40,380 nt of DNA. Source: JACQFZ01 sp045810625. Its GTDB lineage: Bacteria > Pseudomonadota > Gammaproteobacteria > Acidiferrobacterales > Sulfurifustaceae. The first letter of the stretch is position 1. Every line of letters starts with the position of its first letter. A program made the translations under genes and the position numbers. Positions 31,537-39,758 of the stretch are shown here, one piece after another. The DNA lies in NCBI GenBank assembly GCA_045810625.1, contig JBJMVQ010000045.1:1-40380 (forward strand). The letters are read 5' to 3'. A model generated the notes under the pieces. That model did no database searches, was not told the origin of the DNA, and was given only the letters and a program-made list of their open reading frames with translations.

Positions 31537-32691
31537 TCAATCGTTCGGAGCCAACAGGAATTCGCGCACGATCGATACTTGATCGGGCGCCATGAGCCAA
31601 GGCGCATGGCCGATGCCGGGGAATTCGACGATTTCCGCCTTCGGTCCGCGCCGTTCCATCTCGCGCGCGGTGCTCGCGAGCAGCACATCCGATACGCCGC
31701 CGCGAAGCACCAGCGTGTTGCATTGAACACGATCCCATATCGGCCACATATCGACGCCCGCGAAGAAGTTGTGACCGAATTCGACACCGCCTCGGCGCGC
31801 GTGATTCATGCCGTACATGATCGCCGGGTCGTACGTCAGTATGTAATTTCCGTCTTCCAGCTGACGAGCGCTATGGCGCACGACGTATTTCCAGAGGTCG
31901 TCGTCGAGCTCGCCAAATGTCGCATAGACCTCGCGCAGGTGCGCCTCCACCTGTTCCAAGGATCTGAATCGCGTAACCTGCTTGAGATGAATATTGCGCA
32001 GCCGCGTTAGCGCCGCCCACGGGATCATCGGCCCGACGTCGTTCAGCACGAGTCGCCGGATCGGCGCGTTCACCTTGGCGGCCAGCATCATGCCGATCAG
32101 ACCGCCCATCGACGTACCGATCCAGTCGACCTGCGTGACGGGGGATTCGGCGTTCTCGCCTTCCGGTGGGGGCGGCGGCATCAGACGGGCGAGCAGCGCC
32201 GCCGCGTCGGAAAGATAAAGTGAGTAGTCGTAATCGTCCTTGTTTTCGAGCCAGTCGCTCTCGCCGCGTCCAACCATGTCGACGCTGACCACGCGGCAAC
32301 GGTCGGCGAGATGCGCCGCGAGGACGTCGAAATCGTGGGAGTTGCGCGTGAAGCCGTGAACGCAAACAACGATATGAGGGTTGTTCGAATCGCCCCACTC
32401 GGTGTAAGCGAGGCGGTGAAAGCCGCGCGGACCGAGACTCATCAACGTTTGCGGCCGCGGCGGATTCGGTACCGACACGCGTGCGGCGCCGGCATCGGAG
32501 CCCACCTCCCGTGCCGACATCGCGTTCATCGGAGCGCTGGATACCTCTTCCTCACAGGCGACACTGTTACGTCCGTAAGCCATGTCCGCGCTCATCGCAT
32601 CCTGCCGAAACCCCGTCTTCCATCGGATGTACAGGTAAAAAGCGCCTGCCGTTGCAATCGCGAAAAAGATGCCCCACGAGAGATGCCCCAT
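31537..32691 (-). CDS. Membrane-anchored alpha/beta hydrolase
   Basis: A 384-residue alpha/beta-hydrolase-fold enzyme. An N-terminal hydrophobic helix (about 4-22) and a Ser/Ala-rich linker (about 30-80) precede the hydrolase fold, so it is probably an inner-membrane-anchored protein. The catalytic set is the nucleophile Ser194 in GTSMGG, an Asp in GGVSDVL (about 340) and His in GIGHAPWL (about 363), with the oxyanion region VCVHGFTRNSHDF. The substrate is unknown. Its place between phaC and the two reductase genes might suggest an esterase acting on PHA oligomers or CoA thioesters, but nothing diagnostic is seen. ATG 32691 has no good ribosome-binding site. Confidence 0.8.
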   Translation of the reverse strand: MGHLSWGIFFAIATAGAFYLYIRWKTGFRQDAMSADMAYGRNSVACEEEVSSAPMNAMSAREVGSDAGAARVSVPNPPRPQTLMSLGPRGFHRLAYTEWGDSNNPHIVVCVHGFTRNSHDFDVLAAHLADRCRVVSVDMVGRGESDWLENKDDYDYSLYLSDAAALLARLMPPPPPEGENAESPVTQVDWIGTSMGGLIGMMLAAKVNAPIRRLVLNDVGPMIPWAALTRLRNIHLKQVTRFRSLEQVEAHLREVYATFGELDDDLWKYVVRHSARQLEDGNYILTYDPAIMYGMNHARRGGVEFGHNFFAGVDMWPIWDRVQCNTLVLRGGVSDVLLASTAREMERRGPKAEIVEFPGIGHAPWLMAPDQVSIVREFLLAPND

Positions 32692-32895
32692 CGGTCATCG
32701 GCCCACAAACCGCGGTGTTACCGATGAGATATAACGCACGAAACATGAAAAGGAGTAAAGGAAGGAACCATATTGCATTGCGTACTCCCCAAAAATAATT
32801 GTTACGCAAATTGCGAGGCCAAACTTCCCGCCTTGTTTGCGCCTGACCTATTTGACGCCAGGCGCTGCGGCAGTACCCCTTATTGTAGTAGAGAA

Positions 32896-32932
32896 TTAAA
32901 TACTTTCCTGTGGAAATTTAAATACTCTCCTG
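32896..32932. repeat. Two 15-bp direct repeats, 22 bp apart
   Basis: TTAAATACTTTCCTG (32896-32910) and TTAAATACTCTCCTG (32918-32932) differ by one base and start exactly 22 bp apart, two helical turns. Such phasing suits two DNA-binding protein sites on the same face of the helix. No regulator is identified. Confidence 0.55.
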
Positions 32933-32963
32933 AGCTGTCATGCTGTTTCGCAACTCGTCGGAC

Positions 32964-32991
32964 CGTTTCACGCGAATAGCGTCGTGAAACG
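32964..32991. promoter_or_regulatory. Inverted repeat CGTTTCACG-N10-CGTGAAACG
   Basis: CGTTTCACG (32964-32972) and CGTGAAACG (32983-32991) form a perfect 9-bp inverted repeat with a 10-bp spacer, 32 bp from the direct repeats. It is palindromic like an operator, but its regulator is unknown. Confidence 0.5.
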
Positions 32992-33116
32992 TATGGTGAC
33001 CCTAACGCGGCGCGCGGAAGCAGGTAAAGAGGAGATGTGCTGTGCGGAACGACTGAAAATATTAATGGCGCAGAAAAAAGACGCGGAGATGCCCTTAAAA
33101 TTTCTACAGCATTCTT

Positions 33117-33143
33117 CATAGGGCCGCTTGACGCGGCCCTATG
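33117..33143 (-). terminator. Hairpin downstream of the first phaB
   Basis: CATAGGGCCGC (33117-33127) and GCGGCCCTATG (33133-33143) form a perfect 11-bp stem with a 5-base loop, 20 bases past the phaB stop on the minus strand. It lacks a clear U tract on either strand, so it may be a factor-dependent terminator or a 3'-end stabiliser. Confidence 0.5.
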
Positions 33144-33163
33144 TCTTGTGTTCGCAAACCCAC

Positions 33164-33904
33164 TCAATCCATGTGCTGACCGCCGTTGATCGGGATGTTG
33201 GCGCCGGTGATGAAGCCCGCCTCTTCGGATGCGAGATAACGCACGAGCGCGGCGACTTCGTCGGGTCGGCCCAGACGCCCCATCGGGATCTGCGGCAGCA
33301 CGTGGTTTTCCAGCGCGTCCTTCGGCATCGCAGCCGTCATCGGAGTCGCGATGTAGCCGGGCGATATCGTATTGACCGTCACGCCTTTACGCGCCAGCTC
33401 GAGCGCGAGCGACATCGTGAAGCCGTGCATTCCCGCCTTCGCGGCCGCGTAATTCGTCTGACCGAACGCACCTTTGCGCCCGTTGACCGAGGAAATGTTG
33501 ATGATGCGGCCCCACCCACGGGCCAGCATCCCCTGAACCATCGGCCTCGTGACGTTGAATACGCCGTTCAGGTTGGTGTTGATCACCTCGTCCCAGCTCG
33601 TCCTGTCCATCTTGCGAAACGTCATGTCGCGCGTAATGCCGGCGTTGTTGACAAGGATGTCGACCGGGCCGACCGCTTCCTGTAGCGCGTTTGCGGCTCT
33701 TTGGCACGAATCGTAGTCCGCTACGTCGCAACGGACGGCGAAGACGTCGTAACCTTTCGCGTGCATCCGTGCCAGCCAGTCGTCGCATTTCGTATTTCCC
33801 GGCGAACAGGTCGTCGCAACACGATATCCGGCTTCGGCCATCTTTACGCAGATCGCTTCACCGATCCCGCCCATACCGCCGGTAATCAAGACGATTCTTG
33901 CCAT
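33164..33904 (-). CDS. phaB: Acetoacetyl-CoA reductase PhaB, copy 1
   Basis: A 246-residue short-chain dehydrogenase that reduces acetoacetyl-CoA to (R)-3-hydroxybutyryl-CoA with NADPH, the monomer for PHA synthase. Family features are TGGMGGIG (cofactor), NNAGITRDMTFRKMDRTSWDEVINTN (substrate-binding part specific to PhaB), INISSVNGRKGAFGQTNYAAAKAG with the catalytic Ser, Tyr and Lys, and GFITGANIPINGGQHM at the end. ATG 33904 (GTG 33907 is an alternative) follows GGAGGG. It is very similar in sequence to the second copy 178 bp upstream of its start. The hairpin at 33117-33143 ends the unit. Confidence 0.94.
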   Translation of the reverse strand: MARIVLITGGMGGIGEAICVKMAEAGYRVATTCSPGNTKCDDWLARMHAKGYDVFAVRCDVADYDSCQRAANALQEAVGPVDILVNNAGITRDMTFRKMDRTSWDEVINTNLNGVFNVTRPMVQGMLARGWGRIINISSVNGRKGAFGQTNYAAAKAGMHGFTMSLALELARKGVTVNTISPGYIATPMTAAMPKDALENHVLPQIPMGRLGRPDEVAALVRYLASEEAGFITGANIPINGGQHMD

Positions 33905-34028
33905 CACTTCCCTCCTTTAAATCGACAGAAAAAGACGCTTCCTTCCGATGTCCCCGGAATTCTTCGCGATCACTCGGGTTTCCATCACGACGGGGATCGA
34001 TACCGATGCGAGCCCCGCCTTTGCACCT

Positions 34029-34047
34029 GACGGGCATTGCGCCCGTC
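34029..34047 (-). terminator. Hairpin between the two phaB genes
   Basis: GACGGGC (34029-34035) and GCCCGTC (34041-34047) form a 7-bp stem around a 5-base loop, 35 bases past the second phaB stop on the minus strand. Flanking TTTGC and GCAAA can extend the pairing. There is no U tract after it on the minus strand, so it is weak as an intrinsic terminator. Confidence 0.4.
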
Positions 34048-34081
34048 GCAAAAAACCAAAATCAGACACTCCGTCGCGCGT

Positions 34082-34822
34082 CTAGTGCATATATTGACCT
34101 CCGTTGATGTCGATGTTCGCTCCAGTTACGAATGCCGCCTCGTCGGATGCGAGGTAGGCGACCAGCGAGGCGACCTCGTCCGGTCGGCCGAGTCGCCCCA
34201 TCGGGATTTGCGAAACGATTCGATGCTCGAGCACGTCGCGCGGCACCGCCATCGTCATCGGCGTCGCGATATATCCCGGCGACACCGTATTGACCGTAAC
34301 GCCGGTGCGCGCCAACTCGAGCGCGAGCGATTTGGTGAAGCCGTGAATACCCGCCTTCGCGGCCGCGTAATTCGTCTGACCAAACGCGCCCTTGCTGCCG
34401 TTGATCGAGGAGATGTTGATGATGCGCCCCCAACCGCGCTCGGCCATCCGGCTCGCGATTGGCTTCGTCACGTAAAACAGGCTGTTCAGATCGGTATTGA
34501 TGACAGCCTCCCAGCTCGTCCGGTCCATCTTGCGGAACGTCATGTCCCGCGTGATACCCGCGTTGTTCACCAATACGTCCACGGCACCGAAGCGCTGGTA
34601 CACTTCCGCGACCGCGCGCTGGCACGAGTCGAAGCTCGATACGTCGCAGCATACGGCCAGCACTTCGTGACCCTTCTCCTGCATGTCGGCCAGCCACGCC
34701 TGCGCTTTCTGGTTGTTCGGCGAGTACGTGGCGCTGACGCGATAGCCCGCCGCCGCCATCTTCGCGCAGATCGATTCGCCCAAGCCGCCCATGCCACCGG
34801 TAACCAGCACTGCTCGCTGCAT
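34082..34822 (-). CDS. phaB: Acetoacetyl-CoA reductase PhaB, copy 2
   Basis: A 246-residue PhaB with TGGMGGLG, NNAGITRDMTFRKMDRTSWEAVINTD, INISSINGSKGAFGQTNYAAAKAG and GAFVTGANIDINGGQYM-like termini. It is closely similar to copy 1 over its whole length, which points to tandem duplication. Differences such as SLFYVTKP in place of GVFNVTRP are conservative. The start is ATG 34822, with GGAGGAGG 5 bases before it. Both copies read in the same direction and may share a transcript. Confidence 0.94.
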   Translation of the reverse strand: MQRAVLVTGGMGGLGESICAKMAAAGYRVSATYSPNNQKAQAWLADMQEKGHEVLAVCCDVSSFDSCQRAVAEVYQRFGAVDVLVNNAGITRDMTFRKMDRTSWEAVINTDLNSLFYVTKPIASRMAERGWGRIINISSINGSKGAFGQTNYAAAKAGIHGFTKSLALELARTGVTVNTVSPGYIATPMTMAVPRDVLEHRIVSQIPMGRLGRPDEVASLVAYLASDEAAFVTGANIDINGGQYMH

Positions 34823-35314
34823 AGCCGCCTCCTCCTGGTGACCCAGGAAACGAATGTTCGATTCACGGGAAACCTGCTCTGGGAAGCCGGATTGCCCGAC
34901 TCCACATCGCGCGTCGAGGATCGCGCTCTGCACGGTGATGACACAGCAGCGCCTGAAGCGGGTCCACTCGGAGCATTACCTAAATTGATATGCGATCCAC
35001 GTCATTGACGAGTCGGACGCGATCGAATCGTCCGTGAGCGCCGACACGCAACGGATGAGGCGGACGCGCAACGGGAAGCCGGGTTGTCGAACGCAAACGC
35101 GATGCCGCGTGACTCCCGCGCCGCACCGTAGAAGCGCGCGCGGTGTACGCGCCTGGCTGGTTCAATTTGCCCGCGCGGAGCCGGACCTTGTGACGGGCAA
35201 GTGCGGATGATCGCCGGCACGAACAGCCGCGGCATTCAGTCCGGTGAGGACTTAATGGACGTCCGGCGGCTGAGGGCACTCGCGAGTTGAGTCGCGACGG
35301 GTGGAACGTCCGAC
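34823..35314. other. Gene-poor region between phaB2 and the wHTH-TPR gene
   Basis: About 490 bases with no gene I can support. Two short overlapping minus-strand frames (34980-35279 and 35002-35235) show no recognisable domain. Parts such as IAFAFDNPAS look protein-like, and in another frame LTDDSIASDSSMTWIAYQF does too. A small gene broken by frameshifts is possible but not demonstrable. Confidence 0.5.
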
Positions 35315-37048
35315 TTACTCTTCGAGACCGGCTTTTCGCAAACCTTCGTAGAAGTGCTCGCGTTGCGCGAGATACGCCGGACGCTCGGACATTCTTTCCC
35401 GGCGAAACGCCGTGATCGTGTATTTGGGCAAAAATCCACGAAACTCGGCTAACGCCGCTCGCGCACGCGGCAGGTCCCCGAGGTTTCCGGCGGCGGCGGC
35501 GAGGTAGGCATACGGATTGGCATAAACCGGCCTCGCCCCTGCCCCGCTGAGCGCCGCCTCGATCGCTTCGGCGTCGCGACCAAGATGGATCAAGCAGATC
35601 GCCATAGTGCTGTAAGCGTTATGGATAATGTTCCCGATCGGCGTGAAGCGCAGCACTTGCTGCTCCAGCGCGATTCCCACTTCCGGTTCCCCCATGAGCA
35701 TCTTGAGGTACGCGAGCCGATGGAAGGCAACCGTGAAGCTCGGATTCATCGCTATCTGCCGCTCGACCGCGGCCGTCGCCTCCTCCAGCCGCCCGCCCGC
35801 CTCGAGGGCCCACGCCCAGACTCCGATCGCGTGGAAATCGTCGGGGTTGAGCGCATAAGCCCTTCCCGCCGCTTCCCGGCCGCGTCTTGTCCATTCTTCG
35901 CGCGCGCTCAAATCGCACCAGCGGTTCGCGAGATCAACGAAATACGTGAACGCCAGCACCACCCATCCCGACACCGCCCGAGGCTCCAGCTTGACCGCTT
36001 CAAGCCCCAGTTGTCGCGCCTGCTCGATCGTTTCCACAGTCTGGCGTTCGAGCAGCGAGAATCCGCGCACGATCAGATCGTCGAATCTCGGGGCCAACGG
36101 GCGTTCCCGCCGCCGCCGTTCGGCTTCAACGTCGTACAGTTTCAAGTTGAGGCGGCGGGCGATCCTTTCGATGACTAAATCATCGAGACGACCGCCAAAG
36201 TGCTCGGCCCATACTTGTTGGCCGGTTTGGGTATCGACCAGCTCGAGCATGAGCTGCAGTTGCTCGCCGGAACGCTCGACGCTTCCCTGCACCACGTAAC
36301 GAATGTTCAGCTCCCGGCCGACCTGCTTCGGATCGATGGGCTTACCTTCATACTTTTCCGCGATATTGCGCGCGATAACGAAGCTGCCCGGAATGCGGGA
36401 AACGGCGAGCGTCAGATTGGCGGTCAACTGCGCCGCACAACTTTCGTCTGCGAGCCCGTTGCCCCGCAGCGGGAGCACCGCGAGCGTGAAGAATGGTACG
36501 TCGGCATGCACATCGCGCTTGTGACGGCGGAGCGAATCGATCCAGCGTCTTGCGCGCGCGAACAGCCCTTTTGTCGCACTGCCGGAGGCCTCGGGCGCCA
36601 AAACGGGCATGGGCGCGGATTGCCCGCGAGTTTCGAGCGACAACGCGAATGGATCCGCGTCACTCGTTTCGCCACGCGGCTCGGCAGACGTCAGAGGGGA
36701 ATTGGCCGATGCAGCCGAGCTGCCGACTTCCCGTAAGGACGGCGTGAAGATGTAACCCCGCCGCGGGAGCGTTCGGATAATCTGCTGCCGGTCGTCGTTC
36801 AGCGCGCGGCGAATTTCGGAAACGCACTGCACCAGAGAATCGTCCGTCACAACGAGGTTCGGCCAGACAGCGCCGAGCAATTCCTCCTTGGCGACGACAT
36901 GGCCTGAGCGTTCCGCAAGGTAGAAAAGAACCTCAAAGGCCTTCGGGCGCAACGCGATCGTCCGGTCGGCTACTTGCAGCCGTCCCGCGACGGGATCGAG
37001 AAGGTAATCGCCGAAACGAACTGTTCTACGCGTCGATGGCTGCTCCAT
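35315..37048 (-). CDS. Winged-helix regulator with FlgO-like domain and TPR repeats
   Basis: A 577-residue regulator of the CadC/HilA-like type. An OmpR-type winged helix (about 10-105; FEVLFYLAERSGHVVAKEELLGAVWP and DDRQQIIRTLPRRGYIFTP) is followed by a linker and a domain like that of FlgO/TolB-type adenylate-cyclase-associated proteins (about 180-300; LAVLPLRGNGLADESCAAQLTANL, YVVQGSVERSGEQLQLMLELVDT). TPR-like helices run from there to the C-terminus. No transmembrane helix is evident, so it differs from CadC and is probably cytoplasmic. Its target is unknown. It diverges from a small LuxR-type protein gene. ATG 37048 or the ATG six codons upstream could be the start. Confidence 0.85.
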   Translation of the reverse strand: MEQPSTRRTVRFGDYLLDPVAGRLQVADRTIALRPKAFEVLFYLAERSGHVVAKEELLGAVWPNLVVTDDSLVQCVSEIRRALNDDRQQIIRTLPRRGYIFTPSLREVGSSAASANSPLTSAEPRGETSDADPFALSLETRGQSAPMPVLAPEASGSATKGLFARARRWIDSLRRHKRDVHADVPFFTLAVLPLRGNGLADESCAAQLTANLTLAVSRIPGSFVIARNIAEKYEGKPIDPKQVGRELNIRYVVQGSVERSGEQLQLMLELVDTQTGQQVWAEHFGGRLDDLVIERIARRLNLKLYDVEAERRRRERPLAPRFDDLIVRGFSLLERQTVETIEQARQLGLEAVKLEPRAVSGWVVLAFTYFVDLANRWCDLSAREEWTRRGREAAGRAYALNPDDFHAIGVWAWALEAGGRLEEATAAVERQIAMNPSFTVAFHRLAYLKMLMGEPEVGIALEQQVLRFTPIGNIIHNAYSTMAICLIHLGRDAEAIEAALSGAGARPVYANPYAYLAAAAGNLGDLPRARAALAEFRGFLPKYTITAFRRERMSERPAYLAQREHFYEGLRKAGLEE

Positions 37049-37290
37049 AAAGTCCTTGAGCTCCACGACTCTTCGTCGGATTTCGGCGTTTTTCGCCGTT
37101 ATTCACTAGCTCACAGTCCTTCTCTAAGGATAATGGCCGCAAGCTCCGGTTGTCTATGTTGCGGAACCAAGCCGGCAATTTTTGCAAAAGTCGAAAGAAC
37201 GAGCCGCCTGCTGTCGTAACTTCGACGTTGCCGCCGGAGAGGCCCGCGACGAGCGCGGTGGAAAAATCAACTGCCGGGTGATTGTGCGTG

Positions 37291-37590
37291 ATGTTTTCGA
37301 ACAAAAGAACTGAACTTTCGGAAGTCGAGCCGGTTGCCCCGGTCGACGACGGCCGTCGTTCCAATCCTCCTGTCATTGGATCACGTCAACTGAGCCGGAG
37401 AGAAACCGACGTGCTGCGGTGGCTGGCATGCGGTAAAAGGGGCGCCGAAATAGCCACTCTATTGGGGATCAGCGTCTGCACGGTACGCGTGCACGTGCGC
37501 CACATCACGAAAAAACTCAACGCCTCGAACATTCCGCATGCGATCGCACTGGCGTTTCAGCTTGGGATCCTGCCGGTTCAAGGCTACTAA
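37291..37590 (+). CDS. Small LuxR/NarL-type helix-turn-helix protein
   Basis: About 99 residues consisting of a disordered N-terminal 35 residues and a LuxR C-terminal HTH (SRRETDVLRWLACGKRGAEIATLLGISVCTVRVHVRHITKKL). No receiver or ligand-binding domain is encoded, so it is a solitary DNA-binding unit. Its phosphorylation- or signal-sensing partner, if any, is elsewhere. ATG 37291 is chosen, though GTG 37288 and TTG 37282 are in frame. It lies head to head with the wHTH-TPR regulator, 240 bases away, which suggests one controls the other. Confidence 0.8.
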   Translation: MFSNKRTELSEVEPVAPVDDGRRSNPPVIGSRQLSRRETDVLRWLACGKRGAEIATLLGISVCTVRVHVRHITKKLNASNIPHAIALAFQLGILPVQGY

Positions 37591-37844
37591 GCGCGACACG
37601 TGAAGTCGCGTTAAGGTGCGTGTGCGCACGCCCTGCCCCACCCGCTCGTCGCCAGCCCCCCGGAAATCGCCGCCGGGGCTGCGGACGTGCAGCGACGCGC
37701 CGAGCCCGCGCCGTATCAGCCTGACAACCGATCCCAAGGCAATGCCTGCGTGTCCTCGCCGCCGCCGGGACCCACATTTCCCGCGCCATGTCGTAACATT
37801 AATAGGAAACGTCCGCGCAAGCAGACAATTACACATCGACGCCA

Positions 37845-38693
37845 ATGCCCCGTTTCGTCCTTACGCTCTCGTGTCCCGATCGCATCGGTATCGTCGCCGC
37901 CGTATCGACCTTTCTGCTGCATCGCGGCTGCAACATCGTCGATAGCGCTCAGTTCGGCGACCCCGAGTACCGGCGTTTCTTCATGCGCGTCTGCTTCGAC
38001 GCCGATACGACGTCGAGCGTCGCCGGGCTTACCGAGGCGTTCGCGCCGGTCGCGGAATCGTTCGCCATGCATCATCGGTTTTACGACGTGGCGGTGAAGC
38101 CGCGCGTCCTGATTCTGGTCTCACGTCTGGGGCATTGTCTCAACGACCTGCTATACCGCTTCCGCACCGGTACGCTACCCGTCGACATTCCGGCCATCGT
38201 CTCGAACCATCCGGATTTCCAACCGCTCGCGACCGCACACGGCATTCCGTTTATTCACATGCCGGTGAGCGCGAACAACCGGGTAGATCAGGAAGTGCGG
38301 CTGCGCGAGATTATCGACACCGAGCGCTGCGATCTCGTTGTGCTCGCGCGTTACATGCAGATTCTCTCTCCCGCGCTCTGCCAGCATCTGCGCGAGCGTG
38401 CGATCAATATTCACCACTCCTTCCTCCCGAGCTTCCAGGGCGCCCGACCGTACCACCAGGCGCACACGCGCGGCGTCAAGCTGATCGGCGCGACCGCGCA
38501 CTACGTCACGGAAGCGCTCGACGAAGGACCGATCATCGAGCAGGACGTTGCACGCGTGAGCCACGCGATGAGCGTGGAGGACTACGTCGAGGTCGGCCGC
38601 GACGTGGAATGCGCGGTGCTGGCGCGTGCCGTTAAGTGGCACGTCGAGCATCGCGTGCTCCTCAACGGCTCGCGTACCGTGGTGTTTCGTTAG
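37845..38693 (+). CDS. purU: Formyltetrahydrofolate deformylase PurU
   Basis: A 282-residue enzyme that hydrolyses 10-formyl-tetrahydrofolate to formate and tetrahydrofolate, balancing the one-carbon pool. An N-terminal ACT domain (about 1-85; TLSCPDRIGIVAAVSTFLL) precedes the formyl-transferase-like catalytic domain with the diagnostic HHSFLPSFQGARPYHQAHTRG and LDEGPIIEQD. Length and ends match the family. The gene stands alone, with 253 bases upstream and no clear ribosome-binding site at ATG 37845. The last residues overlap no other gene. Confidence 0.95.
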   Translation: MPRFVLTLSCPDRIGIVAAVSTFLLHRGCNIVDSAQFGDPEYRRFFMRVCFDADTTSSVAGLTEAFAPVAESFAMHHRFYDVAVKPRVLILVSRLGHCLNDLLYRFRTGTLPVDIPAIVSNHPDFQPLATAHGIPFIHMPVSANNRVDQEVRLREIIDTERCDLVVLARYMQILSPALCQHLRERAINIHHSFLPSFQGARPYHQAHTRGVKLIGATAHYVTEALDEGPIIEQDVARVSHAMSVEDYVEVGRDVECAVLARAVKWHVEHRVLLNGSRTVVFR

Positions 38694-38769
38694 CCTTGAA
38701 CCGCACTCGCTCGGACGGCGCACTCGCCGAATCCCGCGGTCGTTCGAACCGGCACCTGGCTGTAAGCCG

Positions 38770-39747
38770 TTAGCGGACTTGCTCGTTGTCGGCCGGACGC
38801 CGATCCCGTTTCACTCTCGGCTCCGTGGAAGCGCGCAATGCGCTCGACTCGATGAATATCTGCCGCACCGTGGGATACTCCTCGCGGATCTCTCCCTCCA
38901 GGCGTTCGACCGTTTCGCCGAGCTTGCGCGCCGCAAGGTCGGGCGCGAACGTGACGTCCATATTGAGAAGGATCTCGTCGGGACCGAGATGCATCGTCAA
39001 CAGCCGGTTCAACGCGCAAACGTTCGGATCCGCGCAGATGATGCCGCGGATTCGGTTCAAGGTTTCCTCGTCGGCGCTTTCTCCCACCAGCAACCCCCGG
39101 CTCTGCCATGCCAATACGAACGCAACCACGATCAGGATCGCTCCGATCACGAGCGAGGCGCCGGCGTCGTAGGCGGTGTTGCCCGACCGATGACTGAGCC
39201 AAACGCCGCAGAACGCGACGACGAGCCCGAGCAGCGCGGCGCTGTCTTCGGCCAATACGGTGTACACCGCGGGATCCTTACTGTCGCGGAAACTCTTCCA
39301 GAGGCTTTGGTCGCTCCTCGTCGTCGCAGCGATCTCGCGCATCGCGATAATCCACGAGCCGCCTTCGAAAACAAAAGCGATACCGAGTACGGCATAGTTC
39401 CACGTCGGGTTGCTGAGCTCGGTCGGAGTCATCCAACGATGGATGCCCTCATAAATGGAAATGCCGCCGCCGACCGCGAACAAAATAATGGCGACGATGA
39501 GTCCCCAGAAAAAGATTTCCTTGCCGTGACCGAACGGATGCATTCTGTCCGCCGGTCGGCGCGAACGGTGGAGTCCGAGCAGCAGCAACAACTGATTGCC
39601 GGTGTCGGCGAACGAATGCACGCCCTCGGAAAGCATGGCCGAGCTGCCCGAAAGAGCGGCCGCGATTGATTTGGTGAGGGCGATGAGAATGTTCGCAACG
39701 ATCGCGCCGTAGATGGCGATCGGCTGGCGACCGGCGGCATGCGGCAT
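38770..39747 (-). CDS. Cation diffusion facilitator (CDF) transporter
   Basis: About 325 residues: an inner-membrane metal/proton antiporter with 5-6 transmembrane helices. Family features are ALSGSSAMLSEGVHSFADTGNQ (metal-site His and Asp in TM2), RPADRMHPFGHGKEIFFW (cytoplasmic loop), VLAEDSAALLGL (TM5 metal-site Asp) and a C-terminal cytoplasmic domain (about 230-325). The metal (zinc, iron or other) cannot be read. ATG 39747 is taken, although TTG 39762 is in frame and overlaps the preceding stop as TTGA. The rhodopsin-transducer gene upstream ends at 39759, so the two are very likely co-transcribed. Confidence 0.9.
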   Translation of the reverse strand: MPHAAGRQPIAIYGAIVANILIALTKSIAAALSGSSAMLSEGVHSFADTGNQLLLLLGLHRSRRPADRMHPFGHGKEIFFWGLIVAIILFAVGGGISIYEGIHRWMTPTELSNPTWNYAVLGIAFVFEGGSWIIAMREIAATTRSDQSLWKSFRDSKDPAVYTVLAEDSAALLGLVVAFCGVWLSHRSGNTAYDAGASLVIGAILIVVAFVLAWQSRGLLVGESADEETLNRIRGIICADPNVCALNRLLTMHLGPDEILLNMDVTFAPDLAARKLGETVERLEGEIREEYPTVRQIFIESSALRASTEPRVKRDRRPADNEQVR

Positions 39748-39758
39748 CGAGGCACCGG

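Larger units (their letters stand above)
32692..33116. other. AT-rich intergenic region upstream of the hydrolase
   Basis: No gene is supported in this stretch of about 470 bases (32692-33163). Its middle (about 32730-32940) is markedly richer in A+T than the rest of the window, with runs such as AAAAATAATTGTTACG and GAATTAAATAC. It holds the direct repeats and the inverted repeat listed separately. It is likely the promoter region of the minus-strand hydrolase. A 24-codon ATG frame at 32724-32798 is probably chance. Confidence 0.6.

Noticed and set aside
33117..33143. Intrinsic terminator with full confidence
   Set aside because: The stem is perfect, but no U tract follows on either strand, so it is listed only as a hairpin with modest confidence.
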